NCBI GenBank assembly: GCA_021813325.1
Contig: JAKALA010000037.1
Location: 1-38,972 of the forward strand
DNA: 38,972 bases
Direction of reading: 5' to 3'
Source: a bacterium
Lineage (GTDB): Bacteria; Verrucomicrobiota; Verrucomicrobiia; Limisphaerales; UBA11358
Shown: piece after piece, positions 18,145-27,427 of the stretch
Layout of the letters: every line of letters starts with the position of its first letter
How positions within the stretch are numbered: position 1 is the stretch's first letter
The notes under the pieces: model-generated
Told to the model about the DNA's origin: nothing
What the model saw: only the letters and a program-made list of their open reading frames with translations
Databases searched by the model: none
Translations under genes and position numbers: made by a program

Positions 18145-19620
18145 TTAATCGTCTGCGCCTGCCGCGCCATTTTCCTGGCCCGCGTTTCTGCCTTTGCGTC
18201 CCTGCGATTGATGGAGCGCCGGATCGGTTTCCGGGTTGTAGTTTGGATTGGGCACAGGCAACTGAGCGTCCACCTTCGAAAGATAATTAGTCAGCATTTT
18301 CTTCAGGGCGGCGGCGCGTTCCGGCTGTTCCGCAGCCAGGTCTTTCGACTCGCCCAAATCCTTGTCGAGATGGAACAGTTGCACCTGGCCGGTTTCCCAC
18401 CAGTAATGCAGCTTCCAGCCGTCGGAAATAATCGTCGTGTCCGGCGTGCTGTGTTTCTGAAGTTGATAATGGGGCCAATGGAAAACCAGAAAGTTGCTGG
18501 GACGCTTCACATCGGCCGAGCCGTCGCCGAGAATCACGGACTTGAAGGAGCCGCCTTCCACCACCTTGGGCCAGGTGGTGATGCCTGCCAGTTCACAAAT
18601 GGTCGGCAGGATGTCGTAGCCGACCACCGGCGTGCGGCTGATGGAATCCGGCTTTACGCCGGGGCCAACGACCATGAATGGCACGCGAATGCCTCCCTCC
18701 CAAACGGTTGCTTTATAACCGCGCACCGGACCGTTGACATTGCCGGGATCTTTGGTGGGCACGCTGCCGTTGTCAGCGGTGTAAATGATGTAGGTGGAGT
18801 CGCTGATCCCCGCGGCTTTGACGGCATCCAGCAACTGGCCGATGCCCGTGTCCAAATCCGAGAGCATCGCCCCATACGGCACGTTCTGATGTCTGGCGCC
18901 CTTCGGCGCATCCCGGAATTTCTCGCGCATGGCGGCCAGCGACTGGTTGGGCGCGTGCGTGGCGTAATACGAAACCTGCAAATAGAAAGGATGACCGGCT
19001 TTCACCTGTTCCTGAATGAAAGCAATAGACTTGCGCGTGGTGCTGAAAGTTTTCTTCGGGTCATCCGGCAGATTGGACCGCGCGCCGCCCGGCCCGTTGC
19101 CCGTGGGACCATCGGATTCATCATAGCCAAAGCCCGCCGGGCCTTCACCGCCGAGATGCCATTTGCCGAAGTGAGCGGCGCGATACGCGGAATCATGCGC
19201 TTTGAGCAGTTCGGGAATTGTCGTCTCTTGGGGTGGCAGCGAAGAGACATGCTGGGGTGGGATCATTTTATCGCCTTCGTAATCCGGTCCACTCAGGCGC
19301 TCAATGATGTCGGTAAGATGCAATGCGGCGGGCGAACGTCCCGTCTGCAGGGCGCCGCGGCTGGGCGAGCAGTTGCAATGCGAAGCATACGCCTGGGTAA
19401 ACCTCATGCCGGTTGCGGCCAGTCGTTCAATGTTCGGCGTTTTGAAGAAATCACTTTTTGAATCCGACACCAGCGGGTCTATCATTACCGAGGTTGTGCC
19501 CCAGCCTTGGTCATCGGTGAGGATGACAATGAAGTTGGGCTGTTTGACCGCTGCCGAGGCGGAACTGGTGGCAACCAAGGTGGTCAAAACCAGGATGGCA
19601 ATTTTCGCTAGTTTATTCAT
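18145..19620 (-). CDS. Exported arylsulfatase-type sulfatase
   Basis: A 491-aa S1-family sulfatase. The signal peptide (ILVLTTLVATSSASAAV) is followed by FIVILTDDQGWG for metal binding, and the formylglycine motif CSPSR in HCNCSPSRGALQTGR. GKWHLGGEGP and TADNGSVPTKDP are further conserved blocks. The C-terminus ends in a low-complexity tail. It lies 78 bp upstream of the iduronate-sulfatase-like gene and 34 bp downstream of the next sulfatase, consistent with cotranscription. It is clearly diverged from its three neighbours, which suggests different positional specificity rather than a recent duplication. Confidence 0.92.
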   Translation of the reverse strand: MNKLAKIAILVLTTLVATSSASAAVKQPNFIVILTDDQGWGTTSVMIDPLVSDSKSDFFKTPNIERLAATGMRFTQAYASHCNCSPSRGALQTGRSPAALHLTDIIERLSGPDYEGDKMIPPQHVSSLPPQETTIPELLKAHDSAYRAAHFGKWHLGGEGPAGFGYDESDGPTGNGPGGARSNLPDDPKKTFSTTRKSIAFIQEQVKAGHPFYLQVSYYATHAPNQSLAAMREKFRDAPKGARHQNVPYGAMLSDLDTGIGQLLDAVKAAGISDSTYIIYTADNGSVPTKDPGNVNGPVRGYKATVWEGGIRVPFMVVGPGVKPDSISRTPVVGYDILPTICELAGITTWPKVVEGGSFKSVILGDGSADVKRPSNFLVFHWPHYQLQKHSTPDTTIISDGWKLHYWWETGQVQLFHLDKDLGESKDLAAEQPERAAALKKMLTNYLSKVDAQLPVPNPNYNPETDPALHQSQGRKGRNAGQENGAAGADD

Positions 19621-19654
19621 GGTCGGAATTTTGTTTGGTGCCGAATAAAACGAT

Positions 19655-21019
19655 TCAGTTTTCCCTCAAATTGGCTGGTGGCAGCATGCCTTTTTTCAGC
19701 AACTCCATTTTGGCGCGCATCTCCTTGACGCGCTCTGGACGGGACGCGGCAAGATTTTTGGTTTCAGAAATATCCTCCGCCAGATTGTAAAGCTCAAGGA
19801 CATCGCCCTGACTATTGGTCACGGTGTTGTCATCCGCTTCATCCGGATCAGCCTTTCGTCCGCGGGTGCCATGGTTCGGGTTGATGAGCAGTTTCCAGTC
19901 GCCCATGCGGACGGCCATGCGGTTCGGGGAAGTGCCCACGATCAACAGGGCGTCGCGGTCGGGAGCTTTGCCTTCGATCAGCAGGGGCATGATGTCTTTT
20001 CCATCCACAGGCAAAGCCTGTGCGGCGTCCGCTCCCGTCAATTTGACCAGAGTGGGGAACCAATCCGCGAGTTGAACCGGTGGCGTAACTTTTTTGCCGG
20101 CGGGAATTTTTCCGGGCCAGACGGCAAACGCGGCCGACCGCACGCCGCCTTCGTAAATCGTGCCTTTGCCATCGCGCAATGGAGTATTCATCGTGCGCAC
20201 GCCGGGTTGCACGCCGCCATTGTCGCTGGAAAAAATGATCAGCGTGTTGGTGTCCATGTGGCTCGCCTTGAGCGCATCCACAATCTGGCCAATGGCCTCA
20301 TCGGCGGCGGCGAGCATGCCGGCCATGGTTGCCCGCGTGGGGCGCATGTTTTTATAGGGTTCAACGTAGCTTTCGGGAACTTGGAACGGACCGTGAACGG
20401 CGTTGAAGGGAATATAAAGGAACAGCGGCTTGTCCTTGGGTTGTTCCTTGATGATGCGTGCCGCTTCCTTGGCGATGAGGAACGTGGAATAGCCGGGTTC
20501 GTCGAGCGGCTTGTCGTCGCGATACCAGTCCACCCGACCACCGCGCCGGTGCGTGAAATAATCTATCTGCCCATACCAGAGGCCGTATTGATGGTCGAAA
20601 CCGCGTTGCCTGGGGCGGTAAGGCGGCGCGAATTCGCCAAGGTGCCATTTGCCGCAGATCGCCGTGGTGTAGCCCGCCGTGTGCAGCGCCTGCGGCAATG
20701 TTCGTTCGTCGAGCGGCAGGCCAAATTTTGACTCGACCTTGAGCGCTCCGTAAATGCCATGGTGAATGGGCAGGCGTCCGGTCAGGAGACAGGCGCGGGC
20801 GGCGGAGCAAAGCGGCTGCACATAGTAATTGGCGAAAATTGTGCCTTGCTTGGACAGGGCGTCAATATTCGGCGTCTTGATCTCCTTTCCGCCATTGAAG
20901 CCGCAATCCGCGAAGCCCATGTCGTCCACCAACAGATAAATAATGTTGGGTTTGGCCGGGATGGCGAAAGAAATGCGCGCGGTAAGCAATAGCGCGGCAA
21001 GGCCGGTGAGCTTTTTCAT
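19655..21019 (-). CDS. Exported sulfatase with CSAAR active-site motif
   Basis: A 454-aa S1-family sulfatase. ATG 21019 is chosen because it directly begins a signal peptide (MKKLTGLAALLLTARISFA); the frame is open to 21058. IIYLLVDDMGFAD binds metal. The modification motif is CSAAR in PLCSAARACLLTGR, with Ala in place of the usual Pro, which fits the broader C-x-P/A-x-R consensus. GKWHLGEFAPPYRP and FSSDNGGVQPGV follow, and the C-terminal part includes the usual WKLLINP strand. It has 34 bp to the downstream sulfatase gene. A formylglycine-generating enzyme elsewhere in the genome is required. Confidence 0.92.
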   Translation of the reverse strand: MKKLTGLAALLLTARISFAIPAKPNIIYLLVDDMGFADCGFNGGKEIKTPNIDALSKQGTIFANYYVQPLCSAARACLLTGRLPIHHGIYGALKVESKFGLPLDERTLPQALHTAGYTTAICGKWHLGEFAPPYRPRQRGFDHQYGLWYGQIDYFTHRRGGRVDWYRDDKPLDEPGYSTFLIAKEAARIIKEQPKDKPLFLYIPFNAVHGPFQVPESYVEPYKNMRPTRATMAGMLAAADEAIGQIVDALKASHMDTNTLIIFSSDNGGVQPGVRTMNTPLRDGKGTIYEGGVRSAAFAVWPGKIPAGKKVTPPVQLADWFPTLVKLTGADAAQALPVDGKDIMPLLIEGKAPDRDALLIVGTSPNRMAVRMGDWKLLINPNHGTRGRKADPDEADDNTVTNSQGDVLELYNLAEDISETKNLAASRPERVKEMRAKMELLKKGMLPPANLREN

Positions 21020-21169
21020 GTGAGTGGTTTGGCAAAGCGTAAAAGCTTCAAGCCGCAAAAACCATCGTCCGAAGCGATGATGAGTATTCGGAACACCTCG
21101 GGCGGCGTGACGGGGCGGGCTGGGCTGCCGCGTTGAATCGGAGAGAACGATTCGCCGGATGAACCGAAG

Positions 21170-22825
21170 TCATTCGCCGGTCGCAGACTTCTTCTCCGTC
21201 GGCAGCACGCTGGGGTGGGCTGCCGGCCACGGCTTCACGCCAGTCCGCAGCATCCATTGTTCATATTCCGCAAACAACTGCCTGGCCCGCTCCGGTTGCT
21301 CCTCCGCGAGGTTATGACTCTCGGTGCGGTCCGTTTCCAGGTTGTAGAGTTCCCACGGATCGTTCCGTTCCGCGACGAGCTTCCATTGACCGTCCAGCAC
21401 CGCGTGATTGCCTTCATGTTCCCAGAAAAGGGGCGCCGTGCGGTGCAATGGTTGCCCTGTAAAGCTGGGCGCCAAGCTGATGCCTTCAAGCGGCGTCGTT
21501 TTTCCGCCGTGCAATTCCTTTGGAAAATCCGCGCCGGCCAGATCCACGAAACTCGCCATCATGTCAATGATGTGAACCGGATCGTTCACCATGGCGCCGT
21601 TGCGGGCGGCGGGAATGCCGCCGGGCCAGTGAATGACCAACGGCGAGGAAATGCCGCCCTCATGGACAAAGCTTTTCGTGCGGCGCAGCGGGGTGCAACT
21701 GACATGCGCCCCTTCCAGCGCGTAGCCTTCGAAGCTGTCCTGGCTGCCAAGCGGAGCGTTGTTGATGGTTTTGACCGGACGTTCCGCCGCGCCGCCATTG
21801 TCTGAAAAGAATAACACGATTGTGTTGGTTTCCTGCCCGCTTTCACGCAAGGCAGTCATGACGCGGCCAATCGCGGTGTCCAGTTCGTCAACTTGCGCCG
21901 CGTAAACCGCCATCCATTCCTTCCATGTCGCCTGTTTTTGGGGGTCCAAGTTTTCCCAGGCGGGCAGGCGGGCCGGACGGGGCGCGAGCGGTTCGTCCGG
22001 GCTGATGATGCCCAGAGATTTTAATCGCTCGTAACGGGCCTCGCGCACTTTGTCCCAGCCGGCATCGTAAGTGTGGCGATATTTGGCAATGGTTTCGGGA
22101 TGCGCTTGCAACGGCCAGTGCGGGGCGTTGTAGGCGAGGTAGAGGAAAAACGGTTGGCTGTTGCCACGGTGTTGCCGAATTTGGCGCACGGCGAAATCGG
22201 TATATGCCCCGGTGGTGAAGAAGCCTTTTTGTGGCGGGGTGAAGGGCTTGTCATCCATCGCCATGGGCAGGTAACCGCGTTCGCCCCGGGGCAGCGAATG
22301 TTGCGGGCCATATCCGTAGTAATTCATCGCGCCTTCGATCTGGGCGAACGAATGTTCAAATCCGCGCGCCACCGGCCATTCCTCGGGGCGATAGCCCAGA
22401 TGCCATTTGCCGGTCATGGCCGTTTGATACCCGGCGCCCTTGAGCACTTCGGCAATCGTGGGTGTGTGCGGATTCAAATGGTCGCTGTAGGCGGGGCTGT
22501 CCAGTTCGCCGCGAAATTTCGCCGCGTATTGATCCACCATGTCGCCGACGCCGGCTTGGTGGGGATACAGCCCGGTCAGCAGGGCGGCGCGGGAAGGACA
22601 GCATCGGGCGCAGTTGTAAAATCGCGTATAACGCACGCCGCTCCTGGCCAGGGAATCAATGTTGGGCGTGGAGATCTCGCTGCCATAACAACCAACATCG
22701 CTGAAGCCGAGATCGTCGGCAAGAATCACCAAAATGTTGGGCCGGGGCGGCGCGGCCTTCACGTGGGCGACACTGGTTGCAATAAAGGCCGAGGCGAGAA
22801 ACAGGGATGAAATTTTACAGGTCAT
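21170..22825 (-). CDS. Exported arylsulfatase
   Basis: A 551-aa S1-family sulfatase, longer than its neighbours. It has a signal peptide (SSLFLASAFIATSVAHVKA), metal-binding VILADDLGFSD, and the formylglycine motif CCPSR in NCARCCPSRAALLTG, followed by LYPHQAGVGDM. GKWHLGYRPEEWPVARGFE and FFSDNGGAAERP are further family blocks. The pattern is that of large bacterial arylsulfatases of the AtsA kind. It is the first sulfatase in the transcription order, 140 bp after the GH43-like gene and 150 bp before the next sulfatase. The substrate is unknown. Confidence 0.92.
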   Translation of the reverse strand: MTCKISSLFLASAFIATSVAHVKAAPPRPNILVILADDLGFSDVGCYGSEISTPNIDSLARSGVRYTRFYNCARCCPSRAALLTGLYPHQAGVGDMVDQYAAKFRGELDSPAYSDHLNPHTPTIAEVLKGAGYQTAMTGKWHLGYRPEEWPVARGFEHSFAQIEGAMNYYGYGPQHSLPRGERGYLPMAMDDKPFTPPQKGFFTTGAYTDFAVRQIRQHRGNSQPFFLYLAYNAPHWPLQAHPETIAKYRHTYDAGWDKVREARYERLKSLGIISPDEPLAPRPARLPAWENLDPQKQATWKEWMAVYAAQVDELDTAIGRVMTALRESGQETNTIVLFFSDNGGAAERPVKTINNAPLGSQDSFEGYALEGAHVSCTPLRRTKSFVHEGGISSPLVIHWPGGIPAARNGAMVNDPVHIIDMMASFVDLAGADFPKELHGGKTTPLEGISLAPSFTGQPLHRTAPLFWEHEGNHAVLDGQWKLVAERNDPWELYNLETDRTESHNLAEEQPERARQLFAEYEQWMLRTGVKPWPAAHPSVLPTEKKSATGE

Positions 22826-22965
22826 GGTGTGAATGATAATGAATTAATGTTTATCGTCGCCGTCAGCAAGCCAAACAACCCGGCCATAATACTTCCCTTT
22901 CGCGGCGGTGCATCGCGCCCGAAGATTGCAAGCACAGGGGCTGCTGGCAGCGTGGTCGGTCATCC

Positions 22966-24117
22966 TCAATCGGCAAACTTTTGCACCTCGTCCGGCCCGG
23001 GCGTGGCGTAGGCCGGATCGCTGGCGCGCATAAAAATGTCGCCGTTGGTTTGAATGTTCACTTCCAGCGGCACAATCGTCAGACCGCGCGGGTTGATGGT
23101 TTGGGCGTCCTGCGAGAGGTCGCGTTTTTCAATGCCATCGCGGGGCAGGGGCGGGACGTTGGCGTTGTAAAAGACCGTGCACCACCAGTTGCCATCGAGC
23201 GTTCGAAACGGTGTTCCGTGGCCGAGAAAACGGCCGATGAATTTCCGCTGGCCGTAGGGGCCGGTGATTTTGTCCGCCGTGCAATAATACAGATTGTAGG
23301 AACCTTTGCGCCCCACATCCGTGGACCAGGCCGTGCCGATGAACACGTATTTCTTGCCGATCTTCAAAATGGTGGCGCCTTCATGGCCGATACGCGAAAT
23401 GGTTTTGGTTTGGTCCTCGGGATCGGGACGGCTTCCGGCGGGATCGATCCGCGTGGGTCTGGCGGTGAAATGCGTGAAATCCCTGCTGAACGGCGCGATG
23501 AAGGAGTTTTTCCAAATTAACCACCATGTGCCGTCGTCATCCTTGAACAGCGAGGGATCATGTTTGTCGTTGCCGAGTTGTTCGCCCAGCGGATGGCTCC
23601 ATGGCCCCTTGATCTCCGGGCCGGCGGAGAGGGCGAAATTTGCCTTGCCCTGCGGACAATGCACCAGCGCCCAACGCTGCATTTCCGGAATCCAGTGAAG
23701 CTCCGGCGCCCATACCAGTTTGCCGGGATTTTTCCGGTCGCTGTCCCGCTCCAGCGTGAACGGCTCGCCGAGATTTTCCCAATCAACGAGATCTTTACTG
23801 CGCCACACGCGCACGGCGGAGCCAACGATGGAGCCTTTGCCCAGGCCGGTGTTGTAAGGTTCACCCGCTTCACGCGGGTCGCCGGGATTTGGCGTGGTGC
23901 CGGTCAGATAATAAAGTTTGTCCGGCCCGACCGTGATGAAAGGATCGCGAATCCAACCTTGCTTGATGTAGAGCGCATGGTCATGGGCCTTGAGGCCGGC
24001 TTCGATTTCCGGGCGGGCCATCACGGGCTGAACGCCAGCCGGCGGGTTGGTGGCGGATTCGGCGCAAAGCGTTGCCGCCAGTCCGACCAGTGACAGGACG
24101 CTGAGAAGTTGTTTCAT
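22966..24117 (-). CDS. Exported GH43-like five-blade propeller glycosidase
   Basis: 383 aa with a signal peptide (MKQLLSVLSLVGLAATLCA). The expected three acidic positions of GH43/GH117-like enzymes are visible: WIRDPF (Asp about 58, general base), KHDPSLF (Asp about 186) and GHEGATIL (Glu about 246, general acid). Repeated motifs such as LVWAPELHWIP and GTWWLIWKN belong to the blades. The product would be an arabinosidase, xylosidase or galactosidase-type exo-enzyme. It is the most upstream gene of the minus-strand cluster and diverges from the esterase gene at 24430, so the 312-bp gap probably holds promoters in both directions. Confidence 0.87.
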   Translation of the reverse strand: MKQLLSVLSLVGLAATLCAESATNPPAGVQPVMARPEIEAGLKAHDHALYIKQGWIRDPFITVGPDKLYYLTGTTPNPGDPREAGEPYNTGLGKGSIVGSAVRVWRSKDLVDWENLGEPFTLERDSDRKNPGKLVWAPELHWIPEMQRWALVHCPQGKANFALSAGPEIKGPWSHPLGEQLGNDKHDPSLFKDDDGTWWLIWKNSFIAPFSRDFTHFTARPTRIDPAGSRPDPEDQTKTISRIGHEGATILKIGKKYVFIGTAWSTDVGRKGSYNLYYCTADKITGPYGQRKFIGRFLGHGTPFRTLDGNWWCTVFYNANVPPLPRDGIEKRDLSQDAQTINPRGLTIVPLEVNIQTNGDIFMRASDPAYATPGPDEVQKFAD

Positions 24118-24429
24118 GGATGGCTCGCAGTTTAGGTGATGACCGCGAAATCTGCCATAGTCCGAACCGATGAGCGGGGAATGCGTTGGGAACGAGCACG
24201 AATCACCTGCGGTTTCGAAACGGCCTTCACGCCACGTGGCCCAAAGCCAAACCAGGGTCCGGGGTTAAGCCCGGCGGCGACTCGCCCTTTCGCGGAGCCA
24301 TGGAAACGGCGGGGCTGGTTGCGCAATCGGAGCTGGCGTTCATCCGTTTCAACCGCATTGCCGCAGTGCGCGGAACAAATTCCGGTCAATTTGAGCCTTG
24401 TTTTTGATCGCGCGACTTACAACGATTTG
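24118..24429. promoter_or_regulatory. Divergent intergenic region of the carbohydrate cluster
   Basis: Between the divergent GH43-like and esterase genes. The esterase frame stays open through it from 24136, but those about 98 residues are Arg/Pro-rich and would bury the signal peptide, so I treat it as non-coding. I see no clear repeat or operator. It should contain the promoters for both transcription units. Confidence 0.4.
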
Positions 24430-25761
24430 ATGATGTCAGCTAAATTTTTCTTCCTCTTGGCAATGCTGTCGCTGTGCGCCGCAGCCCCGGCCCAAACCGA
24501 AACGGTGGCGCTGTCCGCCGACGCGGGCGGTGCAACCTTGAGCATCTGCCAGCCTGATCCCCTGGTGCGGCCCACCGGCACGGGGGTGATCCTCTGTGGT
24601 TCGGATAAAACGGAAGCGCTGGAAAAAACATTGTTAAACGATTTGTCCAAGGCTGGCTGCGTCGGCTTTGTGCTCACGCATCCGGCGGCGCCGCTGACAA
24701 CGGCCGACGTTGCCCAGGCGTTTGCCCGCATTCAGACCCACGCCACCGAGTATAAAATCCGCCCGGAAAAGCTGGGCCTGCTTGCGCTGGATGCCGCCGG
24801 CCAATTGGGCACCGCCGCCGAACCGTTCGCTTTCATCGGATTGATTGACCCGGTTGCGTTGCCCGCGTTGAAAACGCCTTCCATTCCGGTGTTCATCGAA
24901 GCCGGCAACGATCAGAGCACGGAAGTCCTCCGTTACTATACCCGGGGCACCCAAGCCGGTTCGCACATTGATCTGCGGCTGCATCAGGCGGCGATGGCGG
25001 ATGCCGCCAAATCCTCCCAATACATTGATTGGTTGGGCAGCCTGGGCTGCCTGAAACCCCTGAGCGAAGAAAAAACCGAAGCCCTGAAAAACAAGGAAGC
25101 CTGGGACAATCTGGCGAAATTTTACGATGACCGCCTGCACAAGGACTGGGCCTGGCTGGGACGTTACGCGGATGACAACGCCAAATTGGGCGCGCCGGTC
25201 GCCGGGGAAAAGCGCGTGATCTTCATGGGCGACTCCATTACCGAGGGCTGGATCAACACCGACCCGGATTTTTTCAAGACGAACAATTATTTAGACCGCG
25301 GCATCGGCGGTCAAACCACGCCGCAGATGCTCGTGCGCTTCCGTGAGGATGTGGTGAACCTCCAGCCCAAGGTCGTCATCATCCTCGCCGGCATCAACGA
25401 CATTGCTGAAAATACCGGTCCTTCCAAGATCGAAAACGTGGCCGGCAATATTTTTTCCATGTGTGAACTCGCCAAGTTGCACGGCTGCCAGCCGATCTTG
25501 TGCTCCGTGCTGCCTGCCTCGGGTTTCCCCTGGCATCCGGGCATTGATCCGGTCCCGCCCATTTTGAAGCTCAATGCGCTGCTCAAGGATTACGCCGATG
25601 CCAACCATTTCGCCTATGTCGATTACTATGCCGCCGTCGTGGCTGAAAACAAAGGCATGAAACCGGATCTGGCCAAGGACGGGGTGCATCCCAATCTGGC
25701 CGGCTACAAAGTCATTGAGCCTCTGGCCCGGGCTGCGATCAACCAGGCGCTGGCCGAATAG
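24430..25761 (+). CDS. Exported two-domain esterase: degenerate alpha/beta hydrolase plus SGNH hydrolase
   Basis: 443 aa from the ATG-ATG pair at 24430/24433, where a signal peptide starts (FFFLLAMLSLCAAAPA). Residues about 30-220 resemble an alpha/beta-hydrolase esterase. However, the nucleophile-elbow region reads LGLLALDAAGQLG where active relatives have GFSAGG, so the Ser is missing. The usual acid and His positions near the end of this domain are not recognisable either. Residues about 258-440 are an SGNH/GDSL domain: block I IFMGDSITEGW (Ser about 268), block II Gly in RGIGGQTT, block III LAGINDIAEN, block V DGVHPN. The SGNH half should be an active esterase, perhaps removing acetyl groups from polysaccharide. 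The N-terminal half is probably a pseudoenzyme or binding domain. Confidence 0.85.
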   Translation: MMSAKFFFLLAMLSLCAAAPAQTETVALSADAGGATLSICQPDPLVRPTGTGVILCGSDKTEALEKTLLNDLSKAGCVGFVLTHPAAPLTTADVAQAFARIQTHATEYKIRPEKLGLLALDAAGQLGTAAEPFAFIGLIDPVALPALKTPSIPVFIEAGNDQSTEVLRYYTRGTQAGSHIDLRLHQAAMADAAKSSQYIDWLGSLGCLKPLSEEKTEALKNKEAWDNLAKFYDDRLHKDWAWLGRYADDNAKLGAPVAGEKRVIFMGDSITEGWINTDPDFFKTNNYLDRGIGGQTTPQMLVRFREDVVNLQPKVVIILAGINDIAENTGPSKIENVAGNIFSMCELAKLHGCQPILCSVLPASGFPWHPGIDPVPPILKLNALLKDYADANHFAYVDYYAAVVAENKGMKPDLAKDGVHPNLAGYKVIEPLARAAINQALAE

Positions 25762-26083
25762 CGGAGCGTCACGCGGACAACCTTTTGCCGCTTGGCTCTC
25801 ACAGATTTTGTTGTTAACCCGCGACGTCCATGCCGGGTTGCCTTCATTTGGCAACCGACATGACGACGCGCTCCATATCTGGCGGAAGTTGCAGCATCCG
25901 AACACTTCTAAAATGTTTTCCAGAATGAGTGATAATTTCCAAGTGACATCCCCGATGCTCACGCTCGTTTTTGAATTCAGCTACTGAACTGCGCTCCAGC
26001 AAACAATCCTTTCGCCACAGAAAACCCAATCGTAGCGAACTATCAGATATTTGGATGGAATTGAACCATACAAAAGCGTTTAG
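25762..26083. other. Intergenic region after esterase gene
   Basis: No credible gene. A hairpin (GGTTGCC at 25836-25842 pairing with GGCAACC at 25850-25856) about 75 bp after the esterase stop could end its transcript, though it lacks a T-tract. The rest shows no recognised structure. The sequence becomes more AT-rich towards 26000-26280, unlike the coding regions to the left, which marks the start of the mobile-element zone. Confidence 0.4.
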
Positions 26084-26281
26084 TCAAAACAGACTGAGAA
26101 GAATCAAAACACCCAAGAAAAGCCCAAGTCTTATGAAAACTTGGCGTGAAGCATACTTCTCCACAGTTTGCCAATCCTTGGCTGTTACATCCGGTTTGTG
26201 AATTTCCCGACTTTTTCTTACTGCATGCCACGCACTAAAAAAGTTTATACCCCAAAAAACGGCAACTATTGAGAATCGCAT
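26084..26281 (-). CDS. Small putative membrane protein
   Basis: A 65-aa ORF. The N-terminus has a hydrophobic stretch (FSIVAVFWGINFFSAW), the middle is charged, and the C-terminus is strongly hydrophobic (LGLFLGVLILLSLF), giving a two-helix hairpin topology. I recognise no family. The surrounding DNA is AT-rich. No Shine-Dalgarno is visible. It may be a real short gene or the remnant of a longer one next to the IS630 remnant. Confidence 0.4.
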   Translation of the reverse strand: MRFSIVAVFWGINFFSAWHAVRKSREIHKPDVTAKDWQTVEKYASRQVFIRLGLFLGVLILLSLF

Positions 26282-26293
26282 AATACAGTGACA

Positions 26294-27054
26294 TCAAGGC
26301 CGCAATTCAACTTGGGAGTAACAGACGGCGATGACGGAGTTGCGGCGGCGCAGCCGGCGCCGGGCCGCCGTTGCCTCCAAGCTCAGTTCCCAAGCCTGGG
26401 TGGCAATCAAGTTGGCGATTTCATGCGTCTTGAGATGCCCCACAGGTATTCGACAGGATTGAGTTCGGGAGCGTCGGCGGGCAGCCGCTCGACCTGAATA
26501 CGCCCCTTGGCGGAGGCAATGTAGTTTTTGACCAACAGGCTGCGATGAATGGGCGCGCCGTCCCAAAGGATCAGGATTTTTCCGGGAATATGCCGCTGGA
26601 GGTGTTTCAGGAACTCAATCACCTGCAAGCTCTTGATGCTGCCGGCATGGATTTGAAACCGGAACCGCCACAAGGCCAGGCCGCCGATAAGCGAAAGGCT
26701 TTTCCAGTTGAACGTCTCCTGCAAAACGGGTGTTGGGCCGCGCGGCGCCCAGGTGCGCGCCCGCGTCGGCCGGGGGGGGGACCCGCTTTCGTCAATAAAG
26801 ACGATGGTTTGACGTTGCCGGCGCACCTTTTTTTAAGGCCGGCCAGACCTCCCGTTGCCAGCGGGCAGCCCGGCCAGTCCCTGCTGGCGAAATCGCCCGC
26901 ACCACTTGCTGACAATCCGCCGGCGCACGCCACCCCGCTGCACCGTTCGTTGCGGGGTCGTGGAAGCCCGAATCAACGCTGCCAGTTCTTTTCGTTGATC
27001 TGCATCCACATCCAAACCCTGCACAGGTCTTGCCGTGCCCCCAGTTTCTGCCAT
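26294..27054 (-). pseudogene. IS630-family transposase, decayed
   Basis: Fragments of an IS630/Tc1-like DDE transposase. The N-terminal part (from ATG 27054) carries DADQRKELAALIRASTTPQR and SKWCGRFRQQGLAGLP but lacks part of its helix-turn-helix. A large internal piece is then missing before RWQREVWPALKK. A frameshift in an A7 run near 26835 leads into the catalytic part with TIVFIDESG, LILWDGAPIH and DAPELNPVEYLW, which supply the DDE residues. A second frameshift near 26440 (an apparent loss of one G) restores the normal C-terminus HLKTHEIANL to QVELRP. With deletions and two frame changes it cannot make a working transposase. No clear terminal inverted repeats were found. Confidence 0.82.
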
Positions 27055-27427
27055 ATACCGAATTCTGTCCACCAATTTGGTAAACACCACACTAGGCGAG
27101 TTCATGCCCAAGCTGGTGAAGATGGCTCTGAGCGGCGAGCGGGCGGAGGATTGAGATTGCCTCAAACTGGCTGATCTGAAAGCCGGGCATCGCCACCCGC
27201 CACAGTCTTCAACCGCCGTTTACAAACCCGTAAGCCAACTCTTTTTTACCCCTCAACCTCCAAACTCGTGGGACACTTGTGAATTTTTTCCAAAAATTTC
27301 ACTGGCCAAATTAGCCTGCCTGCGTTTAATTGGCCTTGGTCATGAGCCTAGAACAACCAGTTCAGCGACCGCCCGGCCACGCCAACTTCTGGCGCTGTCG
27401 GTTAAACTTCAACTTGGAGGACGTCCC
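27055..27427. other. Intergenic region before ydcH-like gene
   Basis: Between the IS630 remnant and the DUF465 gene. The transposase frame stays open for 37 further codons upstream of 27054 but shows no family similarity there. A clear ribosome binding site GGAGG lies at 27416-27420. I see no other recognisable structure. Confidence 0.4.

Noticed and set aside
22828..22850. Fur-box-like sequence (GATAATGAATTAAT) before the largest sulfatase
   Set aside because: Only about 12 of 19 positions match the Fur consensus, and it lies very close to the start codon; a chance AT-rich match is more likely.
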